Positions 49,179 to 64,000 of a stretch of 64,000 bases of DNA are shown here, piece after piece. A program made the position numbers and the translations under genes. The first letter of the stretch is position 1; every line of letters begins with the position of its first letter. A model generated the notes under the pieces. The model was given only the letters and a program-made list of their open reading frames with translations, did no database searches and was not told the DNA's origin. Location: positions 2,674,501-2,738,500 of the forward strand of contig NC_063061.1 of assembly GCF_018812025.1 (NCBI RefSeq), written 5' to 3'. Source of the stretch: Megalobrama amblycephala (Eukaryota > Chordata > Actinopteri > Cypriniformes > Xenocyprididae).

Positions 49179-49423
49179 CTCGAGTGTTTTCCAAATAAAA
49201 TCTTAGCATTTCAGTTCTCAAATGATTTAAGCCTATACACTTAACCATCTGGCGTATTTGCGCATTGCTATAAATAAATGCTTATTATTCAGTATTATTC
49301 AAAATAAATTCACATGATTTATTGGTGCAAACGGTTGTAAATGCACTTTTTAATAATACAGCACAATTATATTCGGCGCCTATACGCATGAATACTTCAC
49401 GACTGTTCTTCTACTTCTTCTTT

Positions 49424-49424
<1 letters not shown>

Positions 49425-49459
<35 letters not shown>
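49425..49459. repeat. (TAA)n microsatellite
   Basis: About 35 bp of ATA/TAA repeats. Confidence 0.95.
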
Positions 49460-49460
<1 letters not shown>

Positions 49461-50605
49461 GCCTATGTTTATTTCCAACGAAGTAGCGGTCATGACTAGA
49501 CAAGTTGTTTGTTACATTGTCGTTATAATAACATCCTCCATCCATTTATTTAAAGTCTTCTAATCCACTGTCTTAAAATATTCAATTACAATTTATTGTT
49601 CATAGAATATTATTATTTATATCTTTGTCCAATAATATCTGGGTTATTTAGTCAATCAGTAAATTGTCTAAAACCTAAAAAAGCTGAACTGGCAATATGC
49701 GCTTTCATTAAGAGAGAAAATGAAAATGTTTTGTCTTTAAGTTGGCTTTGCATGCACATCTTCTCTTTAGACTTCTTTGTTTTGCTTCAGGATCTAATAA
49801 ACGGGACTGAGAGATGTTAAAGTGATGCTGTGACTGCAAAGAACCCAAATAAACATAAAAATGGCTGAAATATGTAAATACATGAGCTCCTCATCCTCTG
49901 ATCGCTTGTTTGATGTCAGTTCACACTCTTCAGATGTTATCGGGCTAACTGTGACTCCACACTTCTGTCCTTCAGTGTGTTTAAACTTAAAGCAACTGAC
50001 TTATTTACATGTATTTGCTTGAATTAAACTACTATTTAAATAATGCTAATTTCTTGAAAATAGGATGTACTGAGGACGCCATTATTAAATTTTTTTCTGT
50101 TATTTCCATAATTCGCACGCATTGTCATTATAGAATTGCAGATGGCTTTATAGAACAGACTGTACAATTCATCTGCAGGCCAAAAAAACAAACAAAACAC
50201 AATCTTTTGGTCCTCTTGCACGATGGTGTTTTTGGTATTTTCATTGGGAAGGTTATTTAAGTGTATGTTTAAATTTTACAATTAAATACCGCGGATATGG
50301 GTCAGTTTATATCAAAGGATGAAAAAAAGTGCATTCTGCTGTCAGATCCCAAATATTATTATTTCTGTTAATTGTCTATGGAAGAAAATGCAGAAAACTA
50401 AATGTTTTCTCCGTGAATGATAATATTTGTTATATGATAATAATGTATTCATATAAAATAGTTCAGATCCGTAGGCTTGTTTTTAAAATAATAATATGAA
50501 TAATCTGCAGTGTATGAATTGTGGAATTTTCTAAATAATTAATTTGAGAAGGTTGTGCCATGAACATTTAGAAAAGGCGCTTTTCATATCTTCCATACCC
50601 TTACG

Positions 50606-50765
50606 AAAAAAAAACATGGTTCTTAGTTACTCCATGGTAACCACGAATAACCATGGTTTGGCTACAAAAACCATGGTTTAGTTGTGGTTATATATTTTGT
50701 TGTGGTAGTCATTACGCCAAAAAACATGGTTTTACTATTAGAAAACATGGTTAATTTTCTTAAGG
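50606..50765. repeat. CCATGGTT-type interspersed repeat
   Basis: Six or more ACCATGGTT/AACATGGTT motifs in both orientations within 160 bp, as in a common fish MITE. It lies about 1 kb upstream of the first pitx1 coding exon. Confidence 0.65.
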
Positions 50766-51390
50766 GATGATCATTCCCCGTCGAGCATCATCATATTCTC
50801 ACCATCCATCAGGCGCCACTGCCTTCAGAAAACCCACAGAACAATCAGACGTGAGAGTTTTCTGTTTCTGAGTGACAATGAAACTGTCACAATAAGCCCA
50901 TATTATATTTCATATTAGTGGCAATTTTAGGTTGTGTTACCTCATGTTTGGGCGATAGTGGTGATAGTCATTTTTCGTAGATAATACTAATATTAATGCA
51001 TTAGTCCTAAGCATTCATTCAGTGTAATAATTCAATATAATGTTTTCATGAACCTCAACGTTTGGTTTGCTGGTTCCGACCAGTCGCAGTATTCAAAACA
51101 CCAAAAGCCAAACTACTGAACAAATGCTCTTAGCCTATTTTTTAATTTTAACATTTAGTAGGCTACTGACTTTGCTTCAGTGGCTTTTATTAAACTGCAC
51201 GCAATTGATAATTGCTTCATGCACACAATAGAATATCCTTGATGTAAAATATAACTAACGGTAATTATGGCGCGCGGATCAGTGTCTAAAGGGCCACATC
51301 TATCTGCAGAAAGCGCGGTAAACTGATTTTATGGTTAAGGTGTTTTCTGTGCGGTTGAACATGTCTGTAAAAGCGAATATATCAGTAGTT

Positions 51391-51785
51391 TGTTCAGGTA
51401 ACAGCCTCTACTGTTCATGGCGCTGCAGCCTGAGTCCAAAACACTGTTTAACACAAGCTGCAGCGATATCGCCAGAAGCTCAGCTGAGAAGTTTTACTTT
51501 ACTTGTATGAATAAAAAATTATTTTACTTTGTGGGTGGGACTGAGAGTGGACGCGGGGAAGAGGATGGGTGGGTCCTGCTGTTAGCCGCTGCCCGCACCT
51601 CCATTCGTTCACAACAACATCTACTCTTCAGGAATATATCTGCGGCGCTTCTGAGGACAATATTGCACGAGATCGCTGGCTGTCCACGTGTCTATTCATT
51701 AGAAAATCGGAGTGGATTGCTTAGCAAGTATACTGACGCTCGCTGGAAGAGGTTTTGTAACACGCATGATTGTTTTAAAGGTGGA
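51391..51785 (+). other. pitx1: pitx1 5' UTR / proximal promoter region, exon extent unknown
   Basis: This stretch is richer in GC than its surroundings (for example the purine-rich GGGTGGG runs near 51532-51575). It is joined to the first coding exon without an obvious splice acceptor. It stays open in the pitx1 frame from an ATG at 51417, giving 123 extra codons. That extension has no resemblance to Pitx N-termini, so I read it as untranslated leader. Possible acceptor-like CAGs exist at about 51396 and 51630 but none is convincing. Confidence 0.4.

Positions 51786-51789
<4 letters not shown>
51766..51789 (+). other. Out-of-frame ATG at the ancestral pitx1 start; 7-codon uORF
   Basis: The ATG at 51766-51768 opens a reading frame of seven codons ending in TGA at 51787-51789. 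That stop overlaps the ATG at 51786-51788 as ATGA. In the pitx1 frame the bases at 51765-51785 read H-D-C-F-K-G-G, which aligns with the conserved Pitx1 start M-D-x-F-K-G-G-M except that Met is replaced by His (CAT). Loss of a single G from ATG-GAT would create exactly this arrangement. It could also be an assembly error. Confidence 0.6.
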
Positions 51790-54621
<2,832 letters not shown>

Positions 54622-55200
54622 CGAATTAAACTGCAGTAAACGGATACCTGGAGAAATGACAACCATGCTGGATTAGATGCGTTCGGCATTTTGCAATGGA
54701 ATATGTGGATTGTCTGTGTTTACCTAAACTTGCACAACAATTTAAATCCATTATTTGGATTTCAACGTTCTGAAGACAAGTTAAACTCATACATTTTGTA
54801 TATATATATATATATAAACGTGGAACAAAACTGAAAATGATGCTCCAAGTGGGAACAATGAACACAACCTTAATTAGCACACTGTCATGGTAAAGCTGAG
54901 TAGGCTATACTAGTCTGAAGTTGTGTTTGTGAGTCCGTTCTCTTATTGTATTAAGTGTCTGCAGAGGTTGTGTTGTCCTCGTGGCCTCTCATCGACAGTC
55001 TCGTAGTTGTTTCATTGTGTCGATAGATTTACCGCATGCTTACTCCCAGTGGAAAAAAAAAAAAAAAAGTTTTGTAAAAAATTATATGAATGTGTAGACA
55101 AAATAACAAAGCTATAACTTTATGTTGTACTCATGTTGATTGAAAAAAATGTGCTTATGTTTATGGTAATGTTTGAATAAACCTCAAAAGAAAGAATTTC
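54622..55200 (+). other. pitx1: pitx1 3' UTR with poly(A) signal
   Basis: The sequence after the TGA is AT-rich, with a TA run near 54799-54817 and an A run near 55052-55068. AATAAA at 55176-55181 is the first well-placed poly(A) signal, giving a 3' UTR of roughly 570-580 bases. The cleavage site is inferred, not seen. Confidence 0.6.
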
Positions 55201-59499
<4,299 letters not shown>

Positions 59500-59500
<1 letters not shown>

Positions 59501-60560
59501 AATTTTCTTGGAGGGCCTGAGGATGACATCATGTAGAGTTGTGTACTTACTGGCTCAACTCTGGGGTGGACTTCCTTAATCAGGTTAATATAGAGGTTTT
59601 GCTGAAGATCTCATAGGTGAAGCTGCTTTTCTTGCAAGGTCTATGCCACCTAACTAGCAACTTGCTTCCATTGGTGGACAGCAAGAGTAGCACTTTTTGG
59701 CCAGGAACAAAGGATCCCTTCCCTGGTACTCTTATCATAGCAGGTTTTCTTAGACTGATGGGCCTTTTTAATGTTCCCCTGACCAGTGAAGTCAGTTCTT
59801 TTAGCAGATGCAGAGGTCCTCTCACCTGTTGACCATACAACAAACCAAATGGGGAGAAACTTATGGAGGTCTTGGAGGTGCACAACTACTAGAAAAGGCA
59901 GGGCTGGGCAACCCTTAACATCCACTGTCCTGCAGTGTTTAGCTCCAACCTTGATCAAACTCACCTGCCTGTAGCTTTCTAGTAATCCTGAAGACCTTGA
60001 TGAGCTTGTTCAGGTGTGTTTGATTAGGGTTGGAGCAAAACTGTGGATCTCTGCCCATCCCTGAGGTAAGGTGCCTGTCTGCCCTTGACTTGGAAACAAA
60101 TTTGTGCAGCATGCTATTCAGGGTTTAGTTGAAACATTCAACGAAACCATCAGTCAAAGTCTGCTCTCCATGCACACGGCATACTAATGTGTTCATCTTC
60201 AGGAATAAGTCCATCATGTACTAGTGTCTCGGGGCTACCAGTATTGAGTAAGACCTTGGAGAACTGACCATTTAATAGTACTACATTTCTGCAATGGGAT
60301 GAAGTGTCTGGTGGATATGGGCAGGGAACACAAGAGAAGGCAGGATACTTGACTTTCCTAGAAGGACAGATGGGTTTAGTCAGGGCCGTCCGTAGGGCGG
60401 TGCAACTGGTACGACTGCACAGGACCCTGAGGCGAACCGACTCACCCCTGGACTCAACAGGCCAGACCAGATCCAGACGTCTACTGGTCATCACTGATAG
60501 GTAGGTCTCTGCAAGCTTATTGGTTGGACTGTGCACTTCTTGCTTGACCTATTTGTAGAA
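59500..60560 (-). pseudogene. Decayed Ty3/gypsy retrotransposon pieces
   Basis: On the minus strand, 59580-59885 encodes FSPFGLLYGQQVRGPL, then FVPGQKVLLLLSTNGSKLL, which match the C-terminal integrase part of gypsy polyproteins. 60150-60330 encodes VLLNTGSPETLVHDGLI, recalling the retropepsin active site but with Asn in place of the catalytic Asp. The order and missing middle show deletion and decay. A separate short element sits between them. No LTRs were found. Confidence 0.65.
59899..60064. repeat. Palindromic MITE inside the gypsy remnant
   Basis: GTTTAGCTCCAACCTTGATC is mirrored by GATTAGGGTTGGAGCAAAAC, and CAGGGCTGGGCA by TGCCCATCCCTG at the ends. Confidence 0.8.
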
Positions 60561-62783
60561 GAGATCTTTCAGTCAGACATAATGAGCATGGCAGTATTTC
60601 TGGGGAGCGGAGCCTTTGGCAGTACAATAATCAGAACCCACTGTAATTTTCTCCCTTTGAATGTATGAATGCTCTGGGTCAGCTCCGGGGAGAAAGCCAG
60701 TATGTCATCGGAGGCCAAGGCACAGTTTGTTCATCATATAGGACTAAAGCAATTGGCTTTTAAATCGGCGGCCAGAGAGAGGGACCAATGCAGCTGGGTT
60801 TGAAATTTAACCCATTAATATTAATTTAAATGGAAGGACATCATGTAAGAGTTGCTCTGAACTTGTTTGATTGCTCTGGTTAATCCCAAACACCACATCA
60901 TTTGACTTCTGCAGAAGGGAAGAAATATTATTCTTGCAAGCAATGCCAGACTAGACTTCCCAAAGAATATGTTTTCCATCGCAGGACATGTTAACTCCCT
61001 AGCTTCGATTGACCACAACACCCAGGGTTAGTGAAGTGTTGGTGTGGGTGTAAAGGAGGTAATCACACTGACAGTGATTTTCCACGAGAATGCGAACGGA
61101 CATCATTCATTTTCAGTTAAAGCTGGTGATTTCCAGAAAAAACACAAGAGACAAAGCAGAGCTCAACTTAGTGCAACTGCCCAGCAAAGTGATCAATGGG
61201 AACACTAAATGAAACAAGAAGTTATTAATACCATGCTGGTACTAACTGCAAAACTCCTTTTGACTGAATCTACACTTGCTATAATCATACTCGAAGAGAT
61301 CATATGCCTGTTTATGTAATGTTTTAGTTATTTGATCTCATCTTTTCCGCAATTAATGTTTGCTGTTTAACGTGTTAAAAATAATGAACTATTTTTTCAC
61401 TTCCTAAAGTACAGTAGCTATGGTAATGTCTTTTCCCCCGTCCTTTGGCTAGTTTTGCAGTTTATGATCACACTATCTGTGTGGCACAGGAGAGATCGTC
61501 CTCGATGGGTGTGACGCGTGAGACTCACATGTAGGACACTTTCATGCTGCCATTTCTGTCTGGCTGCCTGCTTTTCATCATCAGTCTCAGTGATTAAGAC
61601 ACGCAGGTGTAAGTGTGCAAACAAGTATGAACACCGTGACACTGACGTTGTATGGAGAGGATCGGTCCTCTCATGAAAATATTGATACCAAATATTCAAA
61701 CTAGTAATTTTATTGAGAAAATGAATGCACAAAATAAACTTTAAATGAAACAGGTGAGCGTTTGATATCACTGATGTAAATCCTTTGTTGCAATGCTTCC
61801 TGATGCGGCAAAGTTTGAATTTTTAACAAGTGTGGCATTTGACTGGATGGAGACGAACATCGAGAAATAAAGACTTGAATTTCAGTGTTTTTCTCAAAGC
61901 AGAAGATCTGGATTACAGTTCACAAATAAAATACCTTTATGATTATTTTATAGTGTATTTTATGGTCACTTTTTGAGCCAAATCACATTCATAAAACTCC
62001 TCATGTATCACACAGCAAACAAAATAAATTTTGAATGGTGGTTAAATGAAATTTTATTCGTTTCATGATTTTAAAGTGTAGTCTTGTTTAAATGATGTAA
62101 TCTTCCGTCAGACAGAACAGAAAGAAATGTTAAAATTACAAATGAATCGAGTACTAAACTGTGTTAAATTGCACTAAATCACCAATTCTGTTATTCAATC
62201 ATGAACTTAATTATCAATTATTCTCAGTACATTTGCTAAAATGTCTAACAAGAAATAACCTTGACATCCTTTAAAAAAAAAAAAAGAATTTATCAATTTC
62301 AAATCAATTTGGTCACAAGCCTGGTCTGGCCACATAATGTCTTCTGTAGAGCTGATCTATATAGCTGAACTGAACTCATTTCATATTCAATGATCTTTAC
62401 ACAGTTATTGAACTGACTGCAGCTGAATTGTCTTTTTAGAGCTGCTTTACAGCAGAATTGAACTCTGTTTGCATCAATAAATCATTCCTGTTTATCCACA
62501 TAAAGTTGCTTTGAAACAATCTGTATAAAAATAAAGCTGACTTGAACAAATATTTTTATATGTAAAAATGCACCTAAATAAATGATTTAAACATCGTATC
62601 AGACATTAAATGAATATGAAATTGATCTACACTCTTTTTAATATGCTTTTACCAGAACCATGATTTTAAAAGCACAACTGTGTGAATTAACAAGCTCAAC
62701 TATTTCTCTTGTTTTGGAGGGAATACAATACAAAACATTTGGAATATATTGAAAATAAATGTCGCTTCCACAAGGAAGATCTG
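60561..62783. other. Intergenic DNA between pitx1 and pcbd2
   Basis: AT-rich. A decayed LINE-like tail (GTTGCTTTGAAACAATCTG) lies near 62500-62550. TTTATT at 62053-62058 could be a minus-strand poly(A) signal for pcbd2, though it is 0.7 kb from the stop. Confidence 0.35.
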
Positions 62784-63072
62784 CTACAGGGACAGAGCAA
62801 CCTTATCAATGAACTTGGCCAGTCGAATATCCTTCTTTGACAGTCCTCCACAGTCATGTGTGGATAAAGTGATCTGGACCTGAAAGATAGTAAGAAACTC
62901 TATCATTCGATAACTATTATCCAAGAAACAACACTTTTAATAACTGTGAGCTACGAGGTCGTTAATTGATCGTATTTGCTTCTGTTGAAGCTGTCAGCCT
63001 GTTTATTATTTTTAAAATAATTGAGTTTAATAGTAGAATTCATGGTGAAAAACTACATTACCCATGATACTG

Positions 63073-63104
<32 letters not shown>

Positions 63105-63778
63105 AAATCAAATGAGCAGTTGTATATTTCTCCATTTTTAATTCGATTATGCTGTTTGCAATGCTTCATGGGATTGTAGTTCTTTCGCTCATTAAAGCCG
63201 GTAAAGTACCTTTGAATTTCTGGCAGATTTTTAAATACTTTTTTGCTTCAAAATCAGTTTGTAGTGTTGTGATGCACCTCACAGCTGGTTGGCTTGGTTC
63301 ACTTTAACCAAGACTATTTAAAAATCTCTGAGAGAAAAACGAATGGAAAAAAATAGGGAAAAAGCGGGTGGCACTAACGCCGTCTATATTCCTCACGGCG
63401 CCGTTAGCCTCCCGCACAGTGAGCCGATTCACAAAACCCCGTGTCATAACCACTGCTGCTCATTTCACAAAGAGAGTTTCCACTACAGATCGTCAGGATT
63501 ACTCTCTCCACTTCAACATGACATGAAATGTGAGCTAGTGCACTACACAGTGCGAGTGTTTGCCGTGCAAATGCAACACGTTCAAAGGCCTGATGTGTGT
63601 GGCCTCTCATCTACTTTAAACACTGTGTATTCATGTTAAACATTTGGGGAAACATTATAAACTGCTGCTCCGGGGTGAGAAATACGCGGCTTATTACCTT
63701 GTTATAAACATTGAACCACTCCGGATGATGGTCCATCTTCTCTGCCTGCAGAGCCACTCGACACATGAAGCCGAACGC
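62784..63778 (-). CDS. pcbd2: Pcbd2 (pterin-4a-carbinolamine dehydratase 2 / DCoH2), last two coding exons, 5' partial
   Basis: The enzyme dehydrates 4a-hydroxytetrahydrobiopterin in BH4 recycling, and family members also act as dimerisation cofactors of HNF1. Reading the minus strand, the penultimate exon is 63778-63698 (81 nt, acceptor CCTCAG, donor GTAATA). It encodes 27 residues from [11 protein letters not shown] to FNVYNK and includes the DHHPEW active-site histidine motif. The last exon is 62879-62784 (acceptor TTTCAG, stop TAG), encoding [17 protein letters not shown] and ending in FIDKVALSL. All junctions are phase 0. The third catalytic His of the family is that of STHDC. KVQITL, HDCG and the LAKFI stretch resemble PCBD2 more than PCBD1. 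The 818-bp intron lies between them. Earlier exons are outside the window. The gene is convergent with pitx1, as in other vertebrates. Confidence 0.92.
63054..63104. repeat. (TA)n tract in the last pcbd2 intron
   Basis: About 28 bp of TA repeats at 63072-63099, preceded by ACTACATTACCCATGATACT, a common fish dispersed-repeat end. Confidence 0.6.
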
Positions 63779-64000
63779 CTGAGGAACAGAAAACACACGC
63801 TGGAAGATCAGTTTTACACCAGAGAGCTTCTTCTGAATGATTAGCAGATCCACAGGAAATAATGCTTGATTAAATGATCAAGTTGCTGAGAAGCCTGTAT
63901 TTTGAGAGGAATATATATTTTTAATAACTTGTTTGCACATGGTTCAATGACATAACACTGTAATTCTGTACATATTTAACAGAGGAATGGACTACAGGTT
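63779..64000 (-). other. pcbd2 intron running off the window
   Basis: The bases upstream of the exon at 63698-63778 show the acceptor CTGTTCCTCAG and no further exon before the window ends. Confidence 0.6.

Noticed and set aside
51417..51785. N-terminal extension as part of Pitx1
   Set aside because: No similarity to any Pitx N-terminus, and the frame agreement probably depends on the one-base loss near 51768.

Overview
The window looks like a teleost fish genome, most probably a cyprinid (carp/zebrafish group). The reasons are: genes split by GT..AG introns, low overall GC, CA/TG and TA microsatellites, Tc1-like transposons, L2-like LINE pieces with the typical fish 3' tail, and many short palindromic DNA-transposon derivatives of kinds I know from cyprinid genomes. 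The species assignment is inference. I could run no search.

Only two host protein-coding genes are supported. The first is pitx1 on the + strand, three coding exons at 51786-51888, 52575-52777 and 54073-54621. It encodes a paired-like, bicoid-class (Lys50) homeodomain and a C-terminal OAR motif. The second is the 3' part of pcbd2 on the - strand, exons at 63698-63778 and 62784-62879; its 5' exons lie beyond the right edge. The tail-to-tail pitx1/pcbd2 pair matches the order known in other vertebrates, so this is the pitx1 locus. About 48-51 kb upstream of pitx1 has no recognisable host exon and reads as a regulatory landscape broken up by transposons.

Layout. 1-14 kb: interspersed palindromic elements, some nested, between unique non-coding stretches. 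14.2-19.0 kb: a nested complex in which a Tc1-like element is itself interrupted by a non-autonomous LTR retroelement carrying a 27-bp minisatellite. 21.06-21.46 kb: a diverged minisatellite. 23-24.7, 28-29.9 and 34.1-34.4 kb: unique, compositionally balanced stretches that look like conserved non-coding DNA, two of them beside long CA tracts. 25.5-27.9 kb: G-rich TE-like sequence and a solo LTR. 34.8-38.8 kb: a degraded LINE interrupted by two TTAA-flanked elements, then a Tc1 fragment and another LINE tail. 40.3-45.5 kb: candidate enhancer sequence and more elements. 48.4-48.8 kb: a possible upstream promoter with two consensus CREs. 51.4-55.2 kb: pitx1. 55.2-62.7 kb: non-coding DNA with a gypsy remnant. 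62.8-63.8 kb: pcbd2.

The most interesting single observation is at the pitx1 start. The codon aligned with the usual initiator Met reads CAT, and an ATG lies one base out of frame, as if one base of ATG-GAT had been lost. Next in interest are the CA-rich, Pel-like upstream region, a cluster of GTTTCGGTCGTGACA motifs in inverted copies, and the nested transposons. All enhancer calls here are by eye and would need cross-species alignment.
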